A program made the translations under genes and the position numbers. A stretch of DNA of 64,000 nucleotides, taken from positions 1 to 64,000 of IMG/VR virus record IMGVR_UViG_3300046028_005224. One strand, 5' to 3'. Position 1 is the stretch's first letter. Each line of letters starts with the position of its first letter. Below, piece by piece: positions 53,874 to 61,289 of this stretch. This DNA comes from a virus. Below the pieces are notes generated by a model that worked only from the letters and a program-made list of their open reading frames with translations, had not been told where the DNA came from and did no database searches.

Positions 53874-54053
53874 TTATGGAGTTAAATCCTTTCCACCTCT
53901 TTTCTTCAGTTGCTCTTGAGCCTGAAGAAGTAAGAACGACAAAATACCGTTTGATTTAACTTTTGGATTAGCGCCAAGAAGTTCAGATACTGCAAGCAGT
54001 ACGGTGGCAATAAGAGTTTGGTTTGCTAATGCCCAAGCAATTGCTGCAGACAT
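53874..54053 (-). CDS. Small membrane protein (59 aa)
   Basis: Start at 54053 (MSAAIAWALANQTLIATVLL). One hydrophobic helix (AWALANQTLIATVLLAVSEL), then a Lys-rich tail (QEQLKKRGGKDLTP). Late promoter CATAAATA (54079-54086) upstream. Holin-like or structural-assembly membrane protein; not decided. Confidence 0.55.
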   Translation of the reverse strand: MSAAIAWALANQTLIATVLLAVSELLGANPKVKSNGILSFLLLQAQEQLKKRGGKDLTP

Positions 54054-54078
54054 AGTGACTCCATGCAAATTATGTAAT

Positions 54079-54086
54079 TATTTATG
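54079..54086 (-). promoter_or_regulatory. Late promoter CATAAATA
   Basis: CATAAATA 26 nt before the small membrane gene, overlapping the stop of the 534-codon gene. Confidence 0.5.
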
Positions 54087-55686
54087 CTTTAATTGTCGAA
54101 GCTGGAGCAACGGGATCAGATAAACCTGGACTTGGTTTTACTTTTGGCAATCTGCCAGCTCCTTTACCTGCTTTTGGACCTGGAGCTGGGGGCTTTCCAG
54201 TTGTCGGCGGTGCTGGAGGAGCAGGAGTTGATGTCTGGGTCTGTGTTTGAGTTTGTGTTAATGGTAAAGCTAATGTTTTTGTTTTTGTTTGCGTTTTAAC
54301 TTTTGGATCTGCTACAACAATTTGACCAGTTTTTACATCCACTTTAACAAGTTCACCAGTTTTTGCATCTACTTTAGTAGCTGTTTGCTGCTTTGTTCCA
54401 GGTTTGGTAATTGCAGTGACTTCAGGTTTTGCTTTTGTAATTGCAGTTACTTGAGGTTTGTATTTTACTATTGCCCCTGGAGCTGTTTGACCAAGTTTCA
54501 GTTCTGCAGGCGCAGCTTTAGTTGCGGTTTTTAAAACAGTTTGTAAAATTTTTCTGCCAACATTCTCTGTAATGTTAATAAATTCAGCACCAAGTTCTTG
54601 TGCAAGAAGTTCTGCAGCTTCTTTTACTTCATGTGAACAATCACACTCGGACTCATCGGCATTCTTTTTCCTTTTTTTTTTATCCTCTCCATTTTCATAG
54701 GAGGCGTGGGCTTTTCCTTCTACGCTTTTCTGCGCTTTTGTTGCTTCAGCAATATCTGGACTTTCTGATCTCCAATCGGAGTATTCTTCTTTTCTAGTTT
54801 TCTTCTTTTTCTTAAAGGAACCAGAAACTTCTCCTTTCTCATAACCAACTCCATCACCATCATCATCCCACCAACGTGCTGTCTTTTTCTTTTTCTCTTC
54901 ATTCACATTTGATGTCTTCGCATCTTTACCAGAACCACCTTCAGTGGAACCAACAACAACTACAGTCTTATATCTCTTTCTATAATCTTGAAGTGCCGAA
55001 GCTGGAATCTTTTTCTGGAATACTGATCCATCTTCTTTGGTAACTCTTACAAGAATCTTGGCTTCTTCTTGCAATTCAAATTCTTCGTTTTTAGTTTTTT
55101 CTGCATCTCTACGTGCTTGAAGAACTGCAGCAATGGCTGCTTTTCTTCTTTCATCACTTGATCTACCAGCTAACTGTGGAGATTTTGATGCTCTAAAATC
55201 TCTAATAGCAGTTCCAATATCTGTGCTTGCGGTAATTTTTTCGTCTAATGAATCACCTTCTGGCTCATAAGACATCTTAAGATTAGGATCAACCTGTTTG
55301 ATATCTTTTATTTTTTGTTGTTGAATTTGATTTAATTTATCTCTTATGCCTTTAGCAGCTGGAATAAGTTGAGAACCAGCAGCTGCAGTTCCCGCCATTA
55401 AACCAAGGCGTATTAATTGTGCTGCACTCTCATCTACAAATTCTTCAGTAACACTTACACCCAAAGACCTAGCAAGTCTAGCCTTTCTCTCAGGAGACAT
55501 TTTAGAACGCTTAAGGTATGCAATAACAGCATCCTTACCCATGTTCTTCATTTTATTACGAAGATCGTAAAGTGCTTGAGTTTCTTCTTGATCATCGCCT
55601 TTATGCTGACCATATTTTTCAGCAATATAGGTTTGATCAATTGCGTCTCTATGCGACTCAAATACTTGCTGCCAAGGATTAGACAT
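54082..55686 (-). CDS. Large low-complexity virion-type protein
   Basis: 534 codons. N-terminal 100 residues are helical and charged (QVFESHRDAIDQTYIAEKYG). A basic middle holds ARWWDDDGDGVGYEKGEVSG (Ca-binding-like DxDxDG) and Lys-rich runs. A Cys pair lies in ESECDCSHEV. The C-terminal 150 residues are Thr/Gln/Pro/Lys repeats (TQTQTQTQT, PAPPAPPTTG). The ARWxD-DGDG motif with Lys tails is frequent in cyanophage virion proteins. Late promoter GATAAATA at 55719-55726. Internal head or DNA-associated protein is my best guess. Confidence 0.6.
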   Translation of the reverse strand: MSNPWQQVFESHRDAIDQTYIAEKYGQHKGDDQEETQALYDLRNKMKNMGKDAVIAYLKRSKMSPERKARLARSLGVSVTEEFVDESAAQLIRLGLMAGTAAAGSQLIPAAKGIRDKLNQIQQQKIKDIKQVDPNLKMSYEPEGDSLDEKITASTDIGTAIRDFRASKSPQLAGRSSDERRKAAIAAVLQARRDAEKTKNEEFELQEEAKILVRVTKEDGSVFQKKIPASALQDYRKRYKTVVVVGSTEGGSGKDAKTSNVNEEKKKKTARWWDDDGDGVGYEKGEVSGSFKKKKKTRKEEYSDWRSESPDIAEATKAQKSVEGKAHASYENGEDKKKRKKNADESECDCSHEVKEAAELLAQELGAEFINITENVGRKILQTVLKTATKAAPAELKLGQTAPGAIVKYKPQVTAITKAKPEVTAITKPGTKQQTATKVDAKTGELVKVDVKTGQIVVADPKVKTQTKTKTLALPLTQTQTQTQTSTPAPPAPPTTGKPPAPGPKAGKGAGRLPKVKPSPGLSDPVAPASTIKA

Positions 55687-55718
55687 ATTCCTACGTTGGA
55701 TTTTTACCTATTTTTATT

Positions 55719-55726
55719 TATTTATC
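55719..55726 (-). promoter_or_regulatory. Late promoter GATAAATA
   Basis: GATAAATA 33 nt before the 534-codon gene in an AT-rich divergent gap. Confidence 0.6.
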
Positions 55727-55760
55727 AAAATTCTATATACAATATACTGATTTTATTTAC

Positions 55761-56453
55761 ATGCACTTTGACACTGTTAAAATTTTCCCCACTACAATTT
55801 ATATTGGGGAGTTGCCCAATCATGAAGAAAACAAAAAATATTTTTACAATTTGTACCCAAAATATGATTATGAAGAAACTGAATACATTACAACTGTTAG
55901 CGAAGAATGTGGTAATCCTTTATTACATTTAGAAGCAGACTTAGAACCATTATTTAAAAATATTTCATTACATATAAAAAATTATATTCAAGATACTTTA
56001 CTCTTAAAAGATGTATTTGATATTACAATAACTAAAACTTGGTTGTCAAGAACTAGAAATCCAGAATATCATATTCCAGCACATACACACTCAAGTAGTC
56101 ATATATCATTTGTATACTATATTAATATTCCCAAAAATTCTCATAAACTTAAATTTTTAAATATACATGAACCAAATAGTTTGTTCTCTGATATTTTCCA
56201 TGGAGCTAGAAACAAAGATAGTGCATTTGTAAATTCATACAATGAGCACAATGCTCAATCTTTTTCATTAACTCCTGAAGAAGGTACTATAATAATTTTT
56301 CCAAGTAAGCTTCCACACGGCACAGAAGCTATTGATAAAAATTTTAATGGGGAGAGATTAGCTATAGTTGGTGATTGTATTTTAATTTTAAAAGAAGATC
56401 AATTAAAATATTCAATGGGTTATATCCATGAAAAACATTGGAAAAAATTTTAA
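55761..56453 (+). CDS. 2OG-Fe(II) oxygenase on the plus strand
   Basis: 230 codons. KIFPTTIYIGELPNHEENKK, TITKTWLSRTRNPEYHIPAH (His of the iron site in AHTHSSSHIS), GTIIIFPSKLPHGTEAIDKN (second His) and ERLAIVGDCIL (Arg). Same type as the gene at 29.4 kb (TIGR02466-like). It stands alone on the plus strand, convergent with the next gene by 4 nt. AT-rich codon use (many AAT, TTA) suggests a long phage history. Substrate unknown. Confidence 0.75.
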   Translation: MHFDTVKIFPTTIYIGELPNHEENKKYFYNLYPKYDYEETEYITTVSEECGNPLLHLEADLEPLFKNISLHIKNYIQDTLLLKDVFDITITKTWLSRTRNPEYHIPAHTHSSSHISFVYYINIPKNSHKLKFLNIHEPNSLFSDIFHGARNKDSAFVNSYNEHNAQSFSLTPEEGTIIIFPSKLPHGTEAIDKNFNGERLAIVGDCILILKEDQLKYSMGYIHEKHWKKF

Positions 56454-56686
56454 ACCTCTTTACTATCAGTAATCCATGGTTTAAAAAGTTCACCATCATC
56501 AGTCAAACAAATTAAATAATTTGTTCCTCTTCGCATTACAGTACCAATTCTTCCTGTTGACATTTGTTCAATCAAAGAACCTTCTTTAAAAATTTCCCCA
56601 GCAATATAATGCTCCCGAATATCTTCTGTAGCGATTTCGGGAAGTATATTTTTTACTTCGGTTACAAATTGCAAAAATGTTTTCAT
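56450..56686 (-). CDS. Small protein with capsid-targeting-like N-terminus
   Basis: 78 codons. The start MKTFLQFVTEVKN is like the internal-head-protein leader. The rest (AGEIFKEGSLIEQMSTGRIG, then TVMRRGTNYLICLTDDGELF, KPWITDSKEV) resembles a KOW/SH3-like small barrel frequent in T4-type phages. No late promoter is evident. Whether it enters heads is open. Confidence 0.55.
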   Translation of the reverse strand: MKTFLQFVTEVKNILPEIATEDIREHYIAGEIFKEGSLIEQMSTGRIGTVMRRGTNYLICLTDDGELFKPWITDSKEV

Positions 56687-56687
56687 T

Positions 56688-56927
56688 TTATTTGTGTAAT
56701 TGTTTGATGATTTTTTTGCTGTTTATTTTAATATAATCTAATCCAGCTTTTTTTAATTTGATATATTTATTTTTTTCACGTTTATTTTTTGCAATTAAGT
56801 CATCCATAAAAAAAGAAAAATAGAGATACAAATCAATCATTGCATCCCTATCATTTCTAATTACTTTTTTTTCTGACTTGTATGCATCTAAAAATTCATC
56901 TAGAATAGGAGTCAGAACTGTAAGCAT
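56688..56927 (-). CDS. Small helical protein (79 aa), unknown
   Basis: TPILDEFLDAYKSEKKVIRN, then IDLYLYFSFFMDDLIAKNKR and KAGLDYIKINSKKIIKQLHK. Lys/Ile-rich and helical, without a recognised family. One nt before the MKTF gene. Confidence 0.5.
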   Translation of the reverse strand: MLTVLTPILDEFLDAYKSEKKVIRNDRDAMIDLYLYFSFFMDDLIAKNKREKNKYIKLKKAGLDYIKINSKKIIKQLHK

Positions 56928-56952
56928 TTTAACACATTATTTCTTTTATTTA

Positions 56953-57132
56953 TTATTCTTCCAATGCAGATCCAATTGCATCATCAAGATCTGTAATTAC
57001 ATCTCTCATTTCAAAAATGCGAGGAGGAACACTATTTACATCATATGTGTATCCTTTTTGAGCTTCAAACAAAACTTGACGAACAGCAGCAGCTGCATGA
57101 ACGTTCATTGTAATAGTTACTTCTTTTTTCAC
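56953..57132 (-). CDS. Small protein (59 aa) coupled to mazG
   Basis: GTG at 57132 overlaps the mazG stop as GTGA. The product (KKEVTITMNVHAAAAVRQVL, then FEAQKGYTYDVNSVPPRIFE and RDVITDLDDAIGSALEE) looks like a folded alpha/beta protein. The constant-looking motif NSVPPRI-x-MR-x-VI suggests conservation among cyanophages; function unknown. Confidence 0.6.
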   Translation of the reverse strand: MKKEVTITMNVHAAAAVRQVLFEAQKGYTYDVNSVPPRIFEMRDVITDLDDAIGSALEE

Positions 57133-57539
57133 AGATCATCCTCCGCACGATTTTCAGAATAGTAAGGATCAAAAGATCCACCAGGATAACGCTTCTCAAG
57201 TTTAGTCACATTGCGAGCAATAACTTCATCAATAGAAATTTCTAAAGCCATACATGCTTGAGCAACATACCACATAAGATCACCAAGTTCAATAATCAAA
57301 TGTTCTTTGTTGTCAAGATTCCAAGGCTTTCCTTGGAAAATCATTTTCTTAATAATCTCAAGAAACTCACCACCCTCAGCATTAATACCAACACCAGCAG
57401 TAAGCAGTCGTTCAATATTTGCTCCCTTTCCATCAAGCTCAACGATGCGATCAGAGAATGAAACAAAATCTCTAGATGCATCAGATGTTACAGCATCTAC
57501 AAATTTTTGATATCGGCTAAAATTAATCTGTCGTTCCAT
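57129..57539 (-). CDS. mazG: MazG nucleotide pyrophosphohydrolase
   Basis: 136 codons. AGVGINAEGGEFLEIIKKMI (E-x-x-E), then KEHLIIELGDLMWYVAQACM (E-L-G-D) are the metal-binding helices of the MazG/all-alpha NTP-PPase family. Cyanophage MazG has been reported to act on dGTP/dCTP rather than ppGpp, favouring phage DNA composition. Full-length single-domain type. Confidence 0.9.
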   Translation of the reverse strand: MERQINFSRYQKFVDAVTSDASRDFVSFSDRIVELDGKGANIERLLTAGVGINAEGGEFLEIIKKMIFQGKPWNLDNKEHLIIELGDLMWYVAQACMALEISIDEVIARNVTKLEKRYPGGSFDPYYSENRAEDDL

Positions 57540-57577
57540 AAAATTTTAGTAAGTAATAGTATTATAGAATAAAAAAA

Positions 57578-58357
57578 TTAAAATGTCAAATTAAAAACAT
57601 CTTTCAATCTAAATTTTTTCCAAAGTTCTTCATCAGTAGATGGTGTAAAATTTGGATAAATTTGCAGAAACGCTGCTAGGCTAATTCTATCATAAGTTTC
57701 AAACCAGTTTGTTTCAATATAAGGACTATGTAATGTAGTTGTTGGATAAGCCACTAATGTGTTATATTCCATTGGTATTACTTTTTCCATCTCAAAATTG
57801 TTATCACCCGTAAATTGTTTCCATGGCATAGAATTATTACTGTTGAAAGAATTCATGATGTGATACAATTCATTAATTTGCCCTAAAGACATATCAAACA
57901 AATTCATTTTATTTTTAAATGACCAAAAGCTTGTACCTCCTAACATATTTTCAGTTAAACAAACATTGACAGCTATATGTGTTTGAACTGATAATGGAAA
58001 AATAGAACAGTCTACATGTGGCAATTGATAAGAACAATTCATTTTACCATTAAAACAATTTACATACAAATCATAACATTGAACATCATTGCTTTGAAAA
58101 ATATTAGCAAATTGTTTTGATATAAAAGATCCAAATTTAGGACAATGTGAACTGGGGAATCCTGCAGTTTTTCCTGGTCTCCAAGTTGGTTGTGAATCAA
58201 AGTATGGAAAAGAACGTATAAGATTTTTTAATTTATCTGGATATTTTAAAAAATCTCTAATGACCAAAACATTTTCTGTTCCTGCAGTAAATATCTCGTA
58301 CTGTTTATTATTAACTTCTGTAGAATCTTTCCAAAGATCATCTATAGTTGTAATCAT
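57578..58357 (-). CDS. DUF6445-like (2OG-oxygenase-like) protein
   Basis: 259 codons. NVLVIRDFLKYPDKLKNLIR, FPYFDSQPTWRPGKTAGFP, YQLPHVDCSIFPLSVQTHIA (H-x-D), NVCLTENMLGGTSFW, NTLVAYPTTTLHSPYIETNW (His) and YDRISLAAFLQIYP (Arg). This is the DUF6445 pattern, which keeps 2OG-Fe(II) oxygenase residues. Located between mazG and helicase. Substrate unknown. Confidence 0.7.
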   Translation of the reverse strand: MITTIDDLWKDSTEVNNKQYEIFTAGTENVLVIRDFLKYPDKLKNLIRSFPYFDSQPTWRPGKTAGFPSSHCPKFGSFISKQFANIFQSNDVQCYDLYVNCFNGKMNCSYQLPHVDCSIFPLSVQTHIAVNVCLTENMLGGTSFWSFKNKMNLFDMSLGQINELYHIMNSFNSNNSMPWKQFTGDNNFEMEKVIPMEYNTLVAYPTTTLHSPYIETNWFETYDRISLAAFLQIYPNFTPSTDEELWKKFRLKDVFNLTF

Positions 58358-58359
58358 AA

Positions 58360-59730
58360 TTAAAATTTAAATCCTTCAAATGCTTTAGATTTTGGTTTAG
58401 ATTCAATCTCAACTTCTTCTTGTCCACTATCAAGTATATCTTTTTGAGCAGATTGTTCAATATCATAGAGACGCATTTTTGATCTATCAACTCCAATCAA
58501 AAATTTACGGTTTGCAGTTGGATCATTATAGCGATTCTTTAACTGTTTTACCAATATCTGCCCACGCTGCTCCAACTCTTCTGTGCTAATAAGGGCAAAC
58601 ATAAAATCAGCAGTAGCAGGAAGACCAAAGGACTCACTAGTATCAGTGAGTTCAATATTAGAGCTATTAAAACCTGAACGAGTAGTTTGGGTAGCCGTGA
58701 CAATAGGTACATTATGCTCAACAGCAAGACCACGAAGCTCTTCAGCAATAGCTTTAACATAAGTATAACTATTAACTATGCTACCCTTATATCTAGATGA
58801 GGCACAAATGTTTAAGTAGTCTACAAAAATGATGTCTGGTTTGAAGCTTTTTTTCATGGACAATTCATTCAGCAAAGTTTTGAAATGTCCCACATGTGCA
58901 GATGCAGTTGGATACTCTTTGATGATCAATGTGCCAATACTTCTATTAACCAAACTTTGAATCTTCGTTTCAAACATTCGTTTAGGAAGTTCGGCAATAG
59001 ATTTAATATCTACGTCTAAGAGATTTGCGTCAATTCGTTCAGCAATTTTCTCTTCTGCCATTTCAAGCGTAACGTACAAAACGTTCCGTCCTTGGAGCAA
59101 CACGGAGCTAGCCAAGTGGCACATGAATAAAGATTTCCCGACACCTGTACCAGCAAGTACGACATTGAGAGTCTTGCTAGGTAAACCATCTTTGGTAATT
59201 TTGTTAAAGTATTCAAGATCAAAGGGGATTTTTTCTTCAGTTTTGTGATAGAAATCATATCGTTCTTCAAAGTTTTTTACATAGTCGTGACCAATATTAT
59301 GGTCAAAAGATACTCCAAGTGCCTCACTCAAGATGTGAGGAATAGCATCTTTATTCTTTTTACCAGTGTCATCATCAACAATATGAACTGACTCCATAAG
59401 AGCCAGATAAATTGCTCGATCTTTACACCACTTTTCAGTAGAGTTTAAAAGCCAATCAAAGTCTGCTTCATCATCAGTAAGATTGCTGATGATATCATTA
59501 CATTGTTTAAGTTGATCTTCTGAAAGATCTCTACGATTAGATACCTCAATCGAAAGAACTTCTTTAGTTGCTAGCTTATCATACTTTGCTATGAACTCAT
59601 AAATTTCTTCAAAGATAATACGCTCAGCATACTCTCCAAAATATTCTTGACGAATAAAGGGAATTACCTTTCTACAATAATCTTCATTAAAAATTAAACT
59701 CCTTAAAATTGTGATTTCAATTCTGTCCAT
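58360..59730 (-). CDS. 41: Replicative DNA helicase gp41
   Basis: 456 codons (T4: 475). RecA-type core: VVLAGTGVGKSLFMCHLASS (Walker A), NVLYVTLEMAEEKIAERID, FVDYLNICASSRYKG (Walker B) and IVTATQTTRSGFNSSNIELT. DnaB-family hexamer moving 5'-3' with primase gp61, loaded by gp59. C-terminal KPKSKAFEGFKF tail. Confidence 0.95.
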   Translation of the reverse strand: MDRIEITILRSLIFNEDYCRKVIPFIRQEYFGEYAERIIFEEIYEFIAKYDKLATKEVLSIEVSNRRDLSEDQLKQCNDIISNLTDDEADFDWLLNSTEKWCKDRAIYLALMESVHIVDDDTGKKNKDAIPHILSEALGVSFDHNIGHDYVKNFEERYDFYHKTEEKIPFDLEYFNKITKDGLPSKTLNVVLAGTGVGKSLFMCHLASSVLLQGRNVLYVTLEMAEEKIAERIDANLLDVDIKSIAELPKRMFETKIQSLVNRSIGTLIIKEYPTASAHVGHFKTLLNELSMKKSFKPDIIFVDYLNICASSRYKGSIVNSYTYVKAIAEELRGLAVEHNVPIVTATQTTRSGFNSSNIELTDTSESFGLPATADFMFALISTEELEQRGQILVKQLKNRYNDPTANRKFLIGVDRSKMRLYDIEQSAQKDILDSGQEEVEIESKPKSKAFEGFKF

Positions 59731-59731
59731 G

Positions 59732-60292
59732 TCAAATGTAATGAAGGTATGTGCTCAAAAGATACTTATCGTTACTAATTGGAGGATTACCTTTATGGGG
59801 GAACATCCAAAGAGGCGGGAAGATCACCAGTTTACCAGCTTCAGGCTTAATTGTCAAATCGGTAAACACAGTTTCACCACCCTCATCTACCGTATTCAAA
59901 TACCAAAAGAATGAAAGATATCGTCTAGATGTCATATAATCTTGAACATCTACATGTGTATTAAACATGTCATTGCCATCATTCTTATATTTTTTAATTC
60001 TAAATTGCTCAAACCCATGTTGATGTTCTTTAGGAAAACAACGTCTTTCAACTAAATGGTAGTATTGTTTTAAATATCTACCCATATGAACCAAAGTTTG
60101 CCTTTGCAGTTCAACGGCTTCTGCGTTATGTGTTAATTCTGTAAGATTAAGTTGTGTAAAGGTTGGCTTTTTGTAATTATCAACTCTTTCTTGATTCTCA
60201 GGATTTGTTTCAAAAAAATTAATTAACGCATTGCACAGATCCAAAGGCAATGCATTTTCATGGACTTGGATTAAATCAATTAGAGTTACCAT
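59732..60292 (-). CDS. 2OG-Fe(II) oxygenase (prolyl-4-hydroxylase type)
   Basis: 186 codons from ATG 60292 (MVTLIDLIQVHENAL), overlapping uvsX by 17 nt; the 10-residue longer form would lie deeper in uvsX. FEQFRIKKYKNDGNDMFNTH (HVD iron motif follows), SFFWYLNTVDEGGETVF, LTIKPEAGKLVIFPPLWMFP (then H) and KYLLSTYLHY form a compact P4H-like domain. Adjacent to uvsX/41 as in other cyanophages. Confidence 0.8.
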   Translation of the reverse strand: MVTLIDLIQVHENALPLDLCNALINFFETNPENQERVDNYKKPTFTQLNLTELTHNAEAVELQRQTLVHMGRYLKQYYHLVERRCFPKEHQHGFEQFRIKKYKNDGNDMFNTHVDVQDYMTSRRYLSFFWYLNTVDEGGETVFTDLTIKPEAGKLVIFPPLWMFPHKGNPPISNDKYLLSTYLHYI

Positions 60293-61283
60293 AAGAAAAC
60301 TCCTTCTGAGCGATTTCATCAAGTGCTTGCATTACTTCTGGCGTAAAATATTTTTCAGGTTCTGCAAGAATTTGTTTTGCATAAATTTTCTTACCATCCA
60401 TCTCATAACGCCCCGCAACATTCTTCCAGAGTCCGCCGAGTTCCCCGAGTTCCAGAAGACCATAATAGCGATCAAGACCACGCTCATCATAAAATAAACG
60501 GACTTCAACTTCTTGATTCTCCTTACTCAAACGCGACTTTTGAGTTTTAGCACGAATAATATTTCCAACAACTTCTTTCCCATCCTTTTCCTTTGACTTT
60601 GAAAGATAAATGATAGTTGATGATGCATATTGCAATCCAGAACCACCTGACATTTGTTTTCCACCATACAAACTCATCGATTCGTATGTATGATTCGTCA
60701 CTATCATAGGGATACTTGCCTGCCCCAACTTCAAAGTCAACATACGAAATGCACCTTTTATAAGCTGTGATTTAGTCATATCACGAACTTGTTTATCATT
60801 CAGTGCATCGGTAATTTCTTTCTCAGTTGAAAGCATACCCAAAGAGTCTAACACAAACATACAGGGTTTGCGTTCTGTTTCAGGTTTTTTTAAGTACATG
60901 TCAACCGCTTTTAGTGCTTTAGTGCGAAATTCTTCTACGGTGACAACATTAACCACGACAAGACGAGATGTGTCGATGTCGCGTGACTCCAAGAGTGATT
61001 TGGTAATAGCGGATTCAGTATCAAAGTAGAGACAATAACCATCGGAGTTATTATCAAGAAAATTCTTAACCACAGCGAGAGAAAAGAAAGTCTTTCCAGT
61101 ACTAGACTCTCCAGCAATAGCAGTAATCTTATTCCCAGATACACCACCAAATATGCTACCTGAAACCAGTGCATTAAAAATGTACGAACCTGTGTCAACA
61201 TAAGTCTCCGTCTCGTCAATATCAGAAGCAAGCTTGGTGTACTCGCCACCAACTTCTTTTACAATTTCTTTAAGAAAGTCCAT
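60276..61283 (-). CDS. uvsX: RecA-like recombinase UvsX
   Basis: 335 codons (T4: 391). NKITAIAGESSTGKTFFSLA (Walker A), YCLYFDTESAITKSL, CMFVLDSLGMLSTEKEITDA (Walker B) and IPMIVTNHTYESMSLYGGKQ, then MSGGSGLQYASSTIIYLSK. It drives recombination-dependent replication with gp32. Confidence 0.95.
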   Translation of the reverse strand: MDFLKEIVKEVGGEYTKLASDIDETETYVDTGSYIFNALVSGSIFGGVSGNKITAIAGESSTGKTFFSLAVVKNFLDNNSDGYCLYFDTESAITKSLLESRDIDTSRLVVVNVVTVEEFRTKALKAVDMYLKKPETERKPCMFVLDSLGMLSTEKEITDALNDKQVRDMTKSQLIKGAFRMLTLKLGQASIPMIVTNHTYESMSLYGGKQMSGGSGLQYASSTIIYLSKSKEKDGKEVVGNIIRAKTQKSRLSKENQEVEVRLFYDERGLDRYYGLLELGELGGLWKNVAGRYEMDGKKIYAKQILAEPEKYFTPEVMQALDEIAQKEFSYGNSN

Positions 61284-61289
61284 AATAGT